From: Mycolicibacterium moriokaense
GTDB lineage: Bacteria; Actinomycetota; Actinomycetes; Mycobacteriales; Mycobacteriaceae
DNA length: 64,000 bases
Reading direction: 5' to 3'
Assembly: GCF_003347205.1 (NCBI RefSeq)
Contig: NZ_QQBJ01000002.1
Span: 248,001-312,000 of the forward strand
Positions within the stretch are counted from its first letter, which is position 1, and each line of letters starts with the position of its first letter. Made by a program: the position numbers and the translations under genes. The notes beneath the pieces were generated by a model. The model was not told the DNA's origin, searched no databases, and saw only the letters and a program-made list of their open reading frames with translations. Of this stretch, positions 55,849 to 64,000 are shown in pieces.

Positions 55849-56715
55849 ATGCATAGCAAGTACTACATCCCGGCGAACAGCGCGGCACTGCCCTATACCG
55901 TCGACGTCACCCCGGAGTCGGCCGGCTGGTCGGAGGCCAGCCTGTGGGTCGTCGAGTTGGCGCCTGCGCAGGAACTGACGCTGGACACCAACGGCATCGA
56001 GGTGATGATCCTGCCGCTGGCCGGCAGCGGCGCCGTCGAATGCGATAACGAACTGTTCCGGCTGGCGCCGCGCGCCTCGGTGTTCGACGGGCCCGCCGAC
56101 ATGGTCTACATCGGCACCGGCCAGACCTACACGCTGCGCGGTGAGGGCCGGATCGCGATCTGCGGCGCCCGCGCCAAGACCCGGTTGCCCAACCGCAAGG
56201 TGGCCGCCGCCGATGTACCCGTCGAACTGCGCGGCACCGGCAACTGCAGCAGGCAGGTGCACAACTTCGGCGCCGCAGGCGTTTTCGAAGCTGACTCGCT
56301 GATCGCATGCGAGGTGATCACCCCCGGCGGCAACTGGTCGAGCTATCCCGCCCACAAGCACGACGAGGAGACGCCGGCCGAGTCGGCGCTCGAGGAGATC
56401 TACTACTTCGAGATCGCCTCCGGCCCAGATGATTCGCGAGGGTTCGGCTACCACCGCGTATACGGCACGCCGAGCAGGCCGATCGAGGTTCTCGAGGAGG
56501 TTCGCAGCGGCGATGTCGTGCTGGTGCCGCACGGTTACCACGGCCCGTCGGTCGCGGCACCCGGTTACCACATGTACTACCTCAACGTGATGGCAGGCCC
56601 CGGCGAGGAACGGGCCTGGAAGATCGTCGACGACCCCGAGCACGCGTGGCTGCGCGGCACCTGGGCAGACCAGGACGTCGACCCGCGCCTGCCCCTGCAC
56701 ACCCGAGGAGCGTGA
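55849..56715 (+). CDS. iolB: 5-deoxy-glucuronate isomerase IolB
   Basis: The 288-residue double-cupin protein carries HNFGAAGVFEADSLIACEVI, then NWSSYPAHKHDEETPAESAL with the metal-binding histidines and glutamate, EEIYYFEI, and LVPHGYHGPSVAAPGYHMYY. It converts 5-deoxy-glucuronate to 2-deoxy-5-keto-gluconate. ATG at 55849 has a GAGG box 6 nt upstream; the GTG at 55843 (overlapping the aldolase stop) is possible. It sits in canonical iol context. Confidence 0.95.
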   Translation: MHSKYYIPANSAALPYTVDVTPESAGWSEASLWVVELAPAQELTLDTNGIEVMILPLAGSGAVECDNELFRLAPRASVFDGPADMVYIGTGQTYTLRGEGRIAICGARAKTRLPNRKVAAADVPVELRGTGNCSRQVHNFGAAGVFEADSLIACEVITPGGNWSSYPAHKHDEETPAESALEEIYYFEIASGPDDSRGFGYHRVYGTPSRPIEVLEEVRSGDVVLVPHGYHGPSVAAPGYHMYYLNVMAGPGEERAWKIVDDPEHAWLRGTWADQDVDPRLPLHTRGA

Positions 56716-56719
56716 TCCC

Positions 56720-58672
56720 GTGGTTTCCAAAGCCTCCGCATTCAAGTCACCGCACAACGAGCCGACGGTGCGGCTCACCGTCGCCCAGGCCACGGTTCGC
56801 TTCCTGGGCAACCAGTTTGTCGAGCGTGACGGTGAGCGCAGCAAGTTCTTCGCGGGCTGCTTCGGCATCTTCGGTCACGGCAACGTCGCAGGCGTCGGCC
56901 AGGCCCTGCTGCAGGACGAGGTGCAGGCGGCCAAGGCGGGCACGCAGCCGGGCCTGCGATATGTGTTGGGCCGCAACGAGCAGGCGATGGTGCACACGGC
57001 CGCGGCCTACGCCAGGCAGAAGGACCGGCTACAGGCCTGGGCCGTCACCGCGAGCATCGGGCCGGGATCGACCAACATGCTCACGGGGGCGGCGTTGGCG
57101 ACCATCAACCGACTGCCGGTTCTGCTGCTGCCGTCGGACACCTTCGCGACGCGGGTGAGCGCGCCCGTGCTGCAGGATCTCGAACAGCCCCACGACAACG
57201 AACTGACCGTCAACGACGCGTTCAAGCCGCTGTCACGGTTCTTCGACCGAGTGTGGCGACCGGAACAACTGCCTGCCGCGCTGATCGGCGCGATGCGGGT
57301 GCTCACCGATCCCGTCGAGACCGGTGCGGCCACCATCGCACTGCCGCAGGACGTGCAGGCCGAGGCCTTCGACTGGCCGGAATCGCTGTTCGCCGAACGC
57401 ACGTGGCACATTGCGCGCCCACTGCCCGAACGCTCGGTGATCGCGCGTGCGGCAGAGATCATCGGGTCCGCGACCCGTCCGCTGATCGTCGCCGGGGGCG
57501 GGCTCATCTACTCCGGCGCCAACGACGCGCTGGCGACGTTCGCCGAAAGCACCGGCATCCCGGTGGCCGAGACGCAGGCGGGCAAGGGGTCGCTCCCCTA
57601 CGACCATCCGCAGTCGGTCGGAGCGGTCGGCTCGACGGGCAGCACCGCGGCCAACGCGTTGGCGGCCGACGCCGACGTCGTGATCGGAATCGGCACCCGC
57701 TACAGCGATTTCACCAGCGCGTCGCGGACCGCGTTCAACAACCCCGACGTCAGGTTCGTCAACATCAACGTCGCGTCGTTCGACGCCGTGAAGCAGGGCG
57801 GCCTCTCGGTCGTCTCGGATGCCCGCGAAGCCATCGATGCGCTGTCCGGTGCGTTGAGCGACTACTCGGTCAGCGACGAATACCGGGCGCGGACAGCCGA
57901 ACTCGCCAAGGAGTGGGACGACACCGTCACCGCGGCATACCGGGTCGACGACGACGGCAGCGTGCTGAACCAGAGCCAGGTCATCGGACTGGCGAACACC
58001 CTGTCCGATCCCCGCGACGTGGTGGTCTGCGCCGCCGGGTCGATGCCGGGCGATCTGCACAAGCTGTGGCGCACCCGCGACCGCAAGGGATACCACGTCG
58101 AATACGGGTACTCCTGCATGGGTTACGAGGTCGCGGGCGGCATCGGCGTGCGGATGGCCAGCCCCGACCGCGACGTGTTCGTCATGGTCGGCGACGGCTC
58201 CTACCTGATGATGGCCACCGAACTGGTGACCGCGGTGCAGGAGGGCGTCAAGGTGATCCTTGTGCTGGTGCAGAACCACGGCTTCGCCTCGATCGGCTCA
58301 CTGTCTGAGTCGTTGGGGTCGCAGCGATTCGGGACGTCATACCGCTACCGCGACGATGCCGGTCGACTGGCCGGCGACAAACTCCCTGTCGACCTCGCCG
58401 CCAACGCCGCCAGCCTGGGCGCCGAGGTGATCAAGGTGAGCACGGCCGCGGAGTTCGCCGACGCGGTCAAGGTGGCCAAGGCCAACGACCAGACCACCGT
58501 CATCCACGTCGAAACCGACCCGTTGGTGTTCGCGCCCGACAGCCAGTCCTGGTGGGACGTGCCGGTCAGCGAGACCTCGGAACTTGAATCGACCCAGCAG
58601 GCGTATGAGACCTACGCGGAGTGGAAAAAGGTCCAGCGCCCCTACACAAAGCCCTACGACTCGAAGGAGTGA
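56720..58672 (+). CDS. iolD: 3D-(3,5/4)-trihydroxycyclohexane-1,2-dione acylhydrolase IolD
   Basis: The 650-residue TPP enzyme of the acetolactate-synthase superfamily has GCFGIFGHGNVAGVGQALLQ at the N-terminal PYR domain, LGRNEQAMVHTAAAYARQKD (catalytic Glu), a middle nucleotide-fold domain (PLIVAGGGLIYSGANDAL), and the TPP/Mg motif VGDGSYLMMATE...NHGFAS in the C-terminal domain. It opens the cyclohexane ring by hydrolysis to 5-deoxy-glucuronate. It starts with GTG 4 bp after iolB. Length fits IolD (about 640). Confidence 0.96.
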   Translation: MVSKASAFKSPHNEPTVRLTVAQATVRFLGNQFVERDGERSKFFAGCFGIFGHGNVAGVGQALLQDEVQAAKAGTQPGLRYVLGRNEQAMVHTAAAYARQKDRLQAWAVTASIGPGSTNMLTGAALATINRLPVLLLPSDTFATRVSAPVLQDLEQPHDNELTVNDAFKPLSRFFDRVWRPEQLPAALIGAMRVLTDPVETGAATIALPQDVQAEAFDWPESLFAERTWHIARPLPERSVIARAAEIIGSATRPLIVAGGGLIYSGANDALATFAESTGIPVAETQAGKGSLPYDHPQSVGAVGSTGSTAANALAADADVVIGIGTRYSDFTSASRTAFNNPDVRFVNINVASFDAVKQGGLSVVSDAREAIDALSGALSDYSVSDEYRARTAELAKEWDDTVTAAYRVDDDGSVLNQSQVIGLANTLSDPRDVVVCAAGSMPGDLHKLWRTRDRKGYHVEYGYSCMGYEVAGGIGVRMASPDRDVFVMVGDGSYLMMATELVTAVQEGVKVILVLVQNHGFASIGSLSESLGSQRFGTSYRYRDDAGRLAGDKLPVDLAANAASLGAEVIKVSTAAEFADAVKVAKANDQTTVIHVETDPLVFAPDSQSWWDVPVSETSELESTQQAYETYAEWKKVQRPYTKPYDSKE

Positions 58673-58679
58673 TTCACTG

Positions 58680-59585
58680 ATGAGCACCATTCTCGTTGGC
58701 TCCGCGCCGGATTCGTGGGGGGTGTGGTTCCCCGACGATCCGATTCAGACCCCGTACACCCGGTTCCTCGACGAGGTGGCTGCGTCGGGTTACAAGTGGA
58801 TCGAACTGGGGCCCTACGGCTACCTGCCCACCGACCCGAAGCAGCTCTCCGACGAGCTGGCCGCCCGCGGCCTGAAGCTCTCGGCCGGAACGGTTTTCGA
58901 ACACCTGCACCAGGATGACGCGTGGGACGCCGTCTGGAAGCAGATCGAGGACGTCGCCAAGCTGACGGCCGCCGTCGGCGGCAAGCACGTCGTCGTCATC
59001 CCGGAGATGTGGCGCGACCCCTCGACCGGGGCGGTGTTGGAGGACCGCAACCTGACCACCGAGCAGTGGCAGAAGAAGACCAACGGCATGAACGAGCTGG
59101 GCAAGGCGATGTACGAAAAGTACGGTTTGCGTGCGCAATACCATCCGCACGCCGACAGCCACGTCGACACCGAGGAGAACGTGTACCGATTCCTCGACGG
59201 CACTGACGGCGAGTTCGTCAACCTGTGCCTCGACACCGGCCACATCAGCTACTGCGGCGGTGACAATGTCGCGATCATCGAGCGCGCTCCGGAGCGCATC
59301 GGCTACCTGCACCTCAAGCAGGTCGATCCCGAGGTGCAGGCGAAGGTGATCGCCGAGGACCTGCCGTTCGGTGAAGCGGTCAAGCTCGGCGCCATGACCG
59401 AGCCGCCGCGGGGCATCCCCGACATGCTGCCGCTGCTGGCCGCGATCGAGAAGCTCGGTGTCGACGTCTTCGCGATCGTCGAGCAGGACATGTATCCCTG
59501 CGAGGTCGACGCACCGCTGCCCATCGCCAAGCGCACCCGTCAGTACCTAGGTTCGTGCGGCGTGCCATCTGTGAAATTCGTGTAG
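58680..59585 (+). CDS. iolE: Inosose dehydratase IolE
   Basis: The 301-residue TIM barrel shows SAPDSWGVWFPDDP at the N-terminus (the diagnostic IolE start), IELGPYGYLPTDP, AQYHPHADSHVDTEE (metal His/Glu), LCLDTGHISYCGGDN, IGYLHLKQVDPEV and FAIVEQDMYPCEVD. It removes water from 2-keto-myo-inositol to give the trihydroxycyclohexane-dione substrate of IolD. AAGGAG precedes the ATG at 58680 by 10 nt; the gap to iolD is 7 bp. It is distinct from the IolE-like protein at 13307. Confidence 0.95.
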   Translation: MSTILVGSAPDSWGVWFPDDPIQTPYTRFLDEVAASGYKWIELGPYGYLPTDPKQLSDELAARGLKLSAGTVFEHLHQDDAWDAVWKQIEDVAKLTAAVGGKHVVVIPEMWRDPSTGAVLEDRNLTTEQWQKKTNGMNELGKAMYEKYGLRAQYHPHADSHVDTEENVYRFLDGTDGEFVNLCLDTGHISYCGGDNVAIIERAPERIGYLHLKQVDPEVQAKVIAEDLPFGEAVKLGAMTEPPRGIPDMLPLLAAIEKLGVDVFAIVEQDMYPCEVDAPLPIAKRTRQYLGSCGVPSVKFV

Positions 59586-59618
59586 TGCCAACTCAGAGAA
59601 GAACTTCAGGAAAGAACA

Positions 59619-60650
59619 ATGACTGACCTTCGTATCGCCGTGCTCGGTGTCGGCCTGATGGGTGCCGATCACGTCGCCCGCATCACCAATCGGATCAGCA
59701 ATGCCCGCGTCGTGGTGATCAACGACTACCTGTCCGAGAAGGCCGAGGAGGTGGCCGCTTCGGTGCCCGGCGCTCGGGTGGTCGGCGACCCGCTGGACGC
59801 GATCGCCGATCCCGAGGTCGACGCCGTCGTACTGGCCACGCCCGGTCCGACGCACGAGAAGCAACTGCTGGCCTGCCTCGAACACGGCAAGCCGGTGCTG
59901 TGCGAGAAGCCGTTGACCACGGACGTGGAAACGTCACTCGCCGTGGTGAAACGCGAGGCGGAACTCGGCAAGAAGCTGATTCAGGTCGGCTTCATGCGCC
60001 GCTTCGACCACGAGTACGTACAGCTGAAGGCGCTCATCGACGGCGGCGAGTTCGGCGAGCCATTGCTGCTGCACTGCGCGCATCGCAACCCGGCGGTGCC
60101 GCACGGGTTCGACAGCTCCATGGTGGTTCGGGACTCGCTGGTGCACGAGGTGGACGTCACCCGATTCCTGTTCGACGAGGAGATCGCCTCCATCCAGATC
60201 ATCAAGCCCGCACCCAATCCCGCCGCGCCACAAGGTCTTGCCGATCCACAGATCGCGATCATGCGGACCGAGTCGGGCAGGTTCGTCGACGTCGAGCTGT
60301 TCGTCACCACCGGCATCGCCTACGAGGTGCGCACCGAACTGGTCGCGGAGAAAGGCAGCGCGTTGATCGGGCTGGACGTCGGCCTGGTGCGCAAGGGCGC
60401 GCCGGGTACCTGGGGTGGCCGGATCACCCCCGGCTTCCGGGAGCGCTTCGGTCAGGCCTACGACGTCGAACTCCAGCGCTGGGTCGACGCGGTCCTGGCC
60501 GGCGGGGAGACCGGAAACTATGTCGACGGCCCGGACGCGTGGGACGGCTACGCGGCGGCCGCGGTCTGCGAGGCCGGAGTCGAGTCCCTGCACACCGGCA
60601 AGGCCGTCGAGGTGCAGATCGTCGACCCCGTCTGGATCAAGAAGGCGTGA
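59619..60650 (+). CDS. iolG: myo-Inositol 2-dehydrogenase IolG
   Basis: The 343-residue Gfo/Idh/MocA enzyme has Rossmann motif IAVLGVGLMGADHVARI, LCEKPLTT (catalytic Lys about residue 98), GFMRRFDHEYVQLK and DSLVHEVDVTRFLF (Asp/His pair), the full inositol dehydrogenase pattern. It oxidises myo-inositol to scyllo-inosose with NAD, the entry step of the pathway. AGGAAAGAACA precedes ATG. It is the third of five related dehydrogenases by position to carry all motifs, and the only one inside the complete iol operon. Confidence 0.95.
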   Translation: MTDLRIAVLGVGLMGADHVARITNRISNARVVVINDYLSEKAEEVAASVPGARVVGDPLDAIADPEVDAVVLATPGPTHEKQLLACLEHGKPVLCEKPLTTDVETSLAVVKREAELGKKLIQVGFMRRFDHEYVQLKALIDGGEFGEPLLLHCAHRNPAVPHGFDSSMVVRDSLVHEVDVTRFLFDEEIASIQIIKPAPNPAAPQGLADPQIAIMRTESGRFVDVELFVTTGIAYEVRTELVAEKGSALIGLDVGLVRKGAPGTWGGRITPGFRERFGQAYDVELQRWVDAVLAGGETGNYVDGPDAWDGYAAAAVCEAGVESLHTGKAVEVQIVDPVWIKKA

Positions 60651-60652
60651 GC

Positions 60653-61540
60653 ATGAAAATCGCACTGGACCCGACACCATTTCACCACGACTACGACCTG
60701 CTCGACTTTCCGCGGCTGGTAGCGGAATTGGGCTACGAGTACCTGCAGCTGACACCGCACAGGGACTTCATCCCGTTCTTCAATCACCCCCGCGCCGACG
60801 ACGACCTCGTCGCGCAGTTCCGCAAGGCGTGCGCCGACGCGGGCGTGGGCATCGCGTCCGTGCTGCCCGTGCTGCGCTGGTCGGGACCCGACGAGGACGC
60901 GCGGGAAGCCGCGGTGCGCAACTGGAAGCGCGTCGTGCAGATCACCGTCGACCTCGGCGTGAGCGTCATCAACACCGAGTTCTCCGGGCGCCCGGAACGC
61001 GCCGAGGAGTCCGAGCGGGCGTTCTTCCGGTCCATGGAGGAGCTGGTGCCGATCTTCGAACGCGAAGGCATCGACGTCCGAATCGACCCGCACCCCGACG
61101 ATTTCGTCGAGGACGGCATGGAGGCGCTGCGCATCATCCGCGGGGTCAACTCCCCCAACATCGGCATGGTCTATGTCGCGTGCCACACGTTCCATATGGG
61201 GGGCACGATGGGCTCAGGCATGGGCGAGATCATCCGCGCCGCGGGCAACAAGCTGCGGCTGGTGCACGTGGCCGACACCATGGACCATCGTCGCAGCCAC
61301 GGCCTGCGCTACATCACAAACCCGCCGGGCAGCCCCGCCCGCGTGCATCAGCATCTCAAGATCGGGGACGGCGATGTCGACTGGGACGAGTTCTTCGGCG
61401 CCCTCGGCGACATCGACTTCTACCACCGTCCCGACACCGTGATGGTCTCCTCCGTCTTCGCCGAGGACGAGAACGCCCACGAGGTGTCGCGCTATCAACT
61501 GAACACCATGACCGAATACGTCTCGAAATACGGAAGATGA
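60653..61540 (+). CDS. Inositol-operon TIM-barrel protein (IolH/IolI-like)
   Basis: The 295-residue xylose-isomerase-like protein carries IALDPTPFHHDYDLLDFPRL, GYEYLQLTPHRDFIPFF, VINTEFSGRPERAEE (Glu), VRIDPHPDDFVEDG, MVYVACHTFHMGGTMGSG, LRLVHVADTMDHRRSHGLRY and MVSSVFAEDE. Proteins of this type occur in actinobacterial iol operons as iolH or iolI (inosose isomerase); which of the two cannot be decided here. It starts 2 bp after iolG and overlaps mmsA by ATGA. Confidence 0.88.
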   Translation: MKIALDPTPFHHDYDLLDFPRLVAELGYEYLQLTPHRDFIPFFNHPRADDDLVAQFRKACADAGVGIASVLPVLRWSGPDEDAREAAVRNWKRVVQITVDLGVSVINTEFSGRPERAEESERAFFRSMEELVPIFEREGIDVRIDPHPDDFVEDGMEALRIIRGVNSPNIGMVYVACHTFHMGGTMGSGMGEIIRAAGNKLRLVHVADTMDHRRSHGLRYITNPPGSPARVHQHLKIGDGDVDWDEFFGALGDIDFYHRPDTVMVSSVFAEDENAHEVSRYQLNTMTEYVSKYGR

Positions 61541-63036
61541 CCATGAGTAAGACCATTTCGCACTGGATCGACAACAAGCCCTTCGCCGGCAGCAGCGGGT
61601 CCACCGCGCCGGTGACAAACCCCGCCACCGGTGAGGTCACCGGCCAGGTGGCGCTCGCCAGCGTCGAGGACGCCCGCGCGGTGATCGACGCGGCGGTGGC
61701 GGCGTTCCCGGCGTGGCGGGACACGTCGCTGGCCAAGCGCACCCAGGTGCTGTTCAAGTTCCGCGAACTGCTCAACGAGCGCAAGCAGGAATTGGCCGAG
61801 ATCATCACCAGCGAGCACGGCAAAGTCGTCTCCGACGCGCTCGGCGAGGTCAGCCGCGGCCAGGAGGTCGTCGAGTTCGCCTGCGGTATCCCGCATCTGC
61901 TCAAGGGCGGCTTCACCGAGAACGCCTCGACCAAGGTCGACGTGTACTCGATCCGGCAGCCGCTGGGCCCGGTGGGCGTCATCAGCCCGTTCAACTTCCC
62001 CGCCATGGTGCCCATGTGGTTCTTCCCCATCGCGATCGCCACGGGCAACACCGTCGTGCTCAAGCCGAGCGAGAAGGACCCGTCGGCGTCGCTGTGGCTG
62101 GCCGAACTGTGGGCCGAAGCCGGCTTGCCGCCAGGGGTTTTCAATGTGTTGCAGGGCGACAAGACGGCCGTCGACGAGCTTCTGACCAACAAAGCGATCA
62201 AGTCGGTGAGCTTCGTCGGCTCCACCCCGATCGCGCAGTACGTGTACTCGACGGGCACCGCGGCGGGTAAGCGGGTGCAGGCGCTCGGCGGCGCCAAGAA
62301 TCACGCGGTGATCCTGCCCGACGCCGACCTTGACCTGGCCGCCGACGCGATGGTCAATGCGGGCTTCGGCTCGGCGGGTGAACGCTGCATGGCGATTTCG
62401 GCGGCCGTGGCCGTCGGCCCGATCGCCGACGACCTGGTCGCCAAGATCGCCGAACGGGCCCGCACCATCAAGACCGGCGACGGCACCCGCGACGCCGACA
62501 TGGGCCCGCTGGTCACCAAGGTGCACCGCGACAAGGTCGCCTCCTACATCGACGCAGGCGAGGCCGACGGCGCGAAGATCGTCGTCGACGGTCGCGGGGT
62601 GAAGGCCGACGGTGGCGAGCAGGGGTTCTGGCTGGGCCCGACGCTGATCGACCACGTCACCCCGGAGATGAGCGTCTACACCGACGAGATCTTCGGCCCG
62701 GTGCTGTCGGTGGTGCGTGTCGAGTCCTATGACGAGGCACTGGATCTGGTGAACTCCAACCCGTACGGCAACGGCACTGCGATCTTCACCAACGACGGCG
62801 GCGCCGCGCGGCGCTTCCAGAATGAGGTGGAGGTCGGCATGGTCGGCATCAACGTGCCGATCCCGGTTCCGATGGCCTACTACAGCTTCGGCGGCTGGAA
62901 GGCCTCGCTGTTCGGCGACACGCACGCCCACGGCGCCGAAGGCGTGCACTTCTTCACCCGCGGCAAGGCCATCACCAGTCGCTGGCTCGACCCCAGCCAC
63001 GGCGGCCTGGAACTCGGCTTCCCCCAGAACAAGTAA
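61537..63036 (+). CDS. mmsA: CoA-acylating methylmalonate/malonate semialdehyde dehydrogenase (IolA/MmsA)
   Basis: The 499-residue aldehyde dehydrogenase has PLGPVGVISPFNFPAMVPMW, SFVGSTPIAQYVYSTGTAAG (NAD fold), the MmsA-type ALGGAKNHAVILPDADLD, and the nucleophile in FGSAGERCMAIS (about residue 285). MmsA members lack the general-base Glu of other ALDHs and use CoA; GGAKNH fits that. In this operon it turns malonate semialdehyde into acetyl-CoA and CO2, the last step of inositol breakdown. ATG at 61537 overlaps the previous stop; ATG 61543 is possible. Confidence 0.95.
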   Translation: MTMSKTISHWIDNKPFAGSSGSTAPVTNPATGEVTGQVALASVEDARAVIDAAVAAFPAWRDTSLAKRTQVLFKFRELLNERKQELAEIITSEHGKVVSDALGEVSRGQEVVEFACGIPHLLKGGFTENASTKVDVYSIRQPLGPVGVISPFNFPAMVPMWFFPIAIATGNTVVLKPSEKDPSASLWLAELWAEAGLPPGVFNVLQGDKTAVDELLTNKAIKSVSFVGSTPIAQYVYSTGTAAGKRVQALGGAKNHAVILPDADLDLAADAMVNAGFGSAGERCMAISAAVAVGPIADDLVAKIAERARTIKTGDGTRDADMGPLVTKVHRDKVASYIDAGEADGAKIVVDGRGVKADGGEQGFWLGPTLIDHVTPEMSVYTDEIFGPVLSVVRVESYDEALDLVNSNPYGNGTAIFTNDGGAARRFQNEVEVGMVGINVPIPVPMAYYSFGGWKASLFGDTHAHGAEGVHFFTRGKAITSRWLDPSHGGLELGFPQNK

Positions 63037-63077
63037 CAAGCCCAGCACTTTGCACCGCGAGCGCGGTCACCCAGCAC

Positions 63078-63139
63078 CGCGAGCGTGCGTGTTTGCACGC
63101 GACACGCCGTGATATTGCGTGCAACTGCGCACGCTCGCG
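63078..63139. repeat. Nested inverted repeat after mmsA (REP-like element)
   Basis: The outer arms CGCGAGCGTGCG (63078-63089) and CGCACGCTCGCG (63128-63139) are perfect over 12 bp. The inner arms TGCACGC (63094-63100) and GCGTGCA (63117-63123) are perfect over 7 bp. A partial extra CCGCGAGCG lies just before it. Elements of this GCGAGCGTGCG type are, from experience, dispersed in fast-growing mycobacterial genomes. It may end the iol transcript. Confidence 0.65.
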
Positions 63140-63158
63140 CGGATTGAGGGAGCCACAA

Positions 63159-64000
63159 ATGAGCGAAATGGGTGGGCTGCGACTTGCCGCCGGCATGGTG
63201 GGCGGCGGCGAGGGCGCCGACATCGGCAAGACGCACCGGCATGCGATGCGTCTCGACGGGCACTACGACCTGGTGGCCGGTGTCTTCGGGCAGCACCCCG
63301 ACGCGTCTTCGCGGGTGACACATCAGTTGGGCATAGCGGGCGATCGCGTATACCGCGACTACGTCGAGATGGCCGAACGCGAGTCGGCGCGCCCCGACGG
63401 TGTCGACGTCGTCACCGTCGCCACGCCGAACGACAGCCACTTCGCCATTGCGAGCGAGTTCCTGCGCAAGGGCATCTCCGTGGTGTGCGAGAAGCCGCTG
63501 ACGCGGGACTCGGCGACGGCGGCCGAACTGATCGACATCGCCGAACGCTCCGGTGCGATTCTCGCTGTGCCCCACTGCTATTCGGCCTACGCGATGGTGC
63601 GTCAGGCTGCGCGCATGGTCCGCGACGGCGAACTCGGCGCCATCCGCTTCGTGTCCGTCGAGCACGCGTCGGGTTGGGCAACGACCGCGCTCGAGCGCAC
63701 CGGCCACAAGCAGGCGACATGGCGCACGGACCCCGACATCGCGGGCGAGACCAGTGTCGTCGCCGACCTCGGCACCCACGCGTTGCACCTGCTGCGCTAC
63801 ATCACGGCCCTGGAGGCCACGCGGGTATCGGCGGAACTGAGCACGCTGGTGCCGGGCAGGCGGGTCTTCGACAACGCCGCCATCCGGCTGACGCTGTCCA
63901 ACGGCGCGCCCGCGACGCTGTGGGCCAGCATGGCGGCGACGGGCAACGAGCACGGCCTGCGGATCCGGGTGTTCGGCGACACCGCCGGCCTGGAATGGCG
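63159..64000 (+). CDS. Gfo/Idh/MocA-family dehydrogenase, C-terminus cut by window edge
   Basis: From ATG 63159 (GAGGGA box 7 nt upstream) the frame is open to the window end, about 280 residues. It has a Rossmann start LAAGMVGGGEGADIGKTHRH (a variant GGGxGADIG loop seen in a subgroup of sugar and cyclitol dehydrogenases), VVCEKPLTRD with the catalytic Lys near residue 110, and TSVVADLGTHALHLLRYI with the His of the C-terminal domain. About 100 residues are missing. It follows the iol operon after a hairpin, so it is probably a separate or attenuated transcript. Substrate: a cyclitol or sugar, unproven. Confidence 0.88.
   Translation, partial: MSEMGGLRLAAGMVGGGEGADIGKTHRHAMRLDGHYDLVAGVFGQHPDASSRVTHQLGIAGDRVYRDYVEMAERESARPDGVDVVTVATPNDSHFAIASEFLRKGISVVCEKPLTRDSATAAELIDIAERSGAILAVPHCYSAYAMVRQAARMVRDGELGAIRFVSVEHASGWATTALERTGHKQATWRTDPDIAGETSVVADLGTHALHLLRYITALEATRVSAELSTLVPGRRVFDNAAIRLTLSNGAPATLWASMAATGNEHGLRIRVFGDTAGLEW

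Overview
The window is high-GC, gene-dense, operon-rich DNA from a mycobacterium, most likely an environmental, Mycolicibacterium-like species. It carries a complete mce operon (two YrbE permeases plus MceA-F) and resuscitation-promoting factors. It also shows an rpf-mobA-korB-korA order like M. tuberculosis Rv2450c-Rv2455c, and a run of genes matching Rv1933c-Rv1941 and Rv1963c-Rv1971. Comparisons with M. tuberculosis are from memory, not from a search.

Left part (1-9651): the end of the window cuts an S9 serine peptidase. It is divergent from a small operon of an HxlR regulator, a PaaI-type thioesterase and an FAD monooxygenase. Two tandem rpf genes follow. The second has a long structured leader and a far-upstream CRP-like site. 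Next come an AT-richer, apparently gene-free stretch and mobA-korB-korA.

10042-15138 is a small LacI-controlled cassette: a PhyH-type Fe(II)/2-oxoglutarate oxygenase, an IolE-like TIM-barrel protein and two Gfo/Idh/MocA dehydrogenases. It looks like a route for a modified cyclitol or sugar. 15135-18322 holds a GAF-LuxR regulator divergent from a P450, a SnoaL-like protein and a [3Fe-4S] ferredoxin.

18324-43499 is a lipid-type uptake and catabolism region. It contains the mce3-type operon, a limonene-epoxide-hydrolase-like protein, a double-TetR regulator (Mce3R type), the complete mel2 set (SDR, RibA1, flavin reductase, EphB, ferredoxin-reductase-monooxygenase fusion, LLM monooxygenase) and echA13-fadE17-fadE18. 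It ends with one 1048-residue protein containing two complete acyl-CoA synthetases. A 46-nt asymmetric element with the same spacing occurs in the two control regions where Mce3R would be expected to act.

43536-64000 is an inositol/cyclitol island: a sugar ABC transporter, two LacI modules, an MFS transporter, a GntR regulator and an operon iolC-aldolase-iolB-iolD-iolE-iolG-TIM barrel-mmsA. A further Gfo/Idh/MocA gene runs off the right edge. An identical 14-nt motif next to a TTGAC box lies upstream of both the ABC transporter and the iol operon, which suggests shared control by the GntR protein. Across the window there are five Gfo/Idh/MocA dehydrogenases, five xylose-isomerase-like TIM barrels and three LacI regulators. 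I saw no tRNA, rRNA, CRISPR array, insertion sequence or phage gene.
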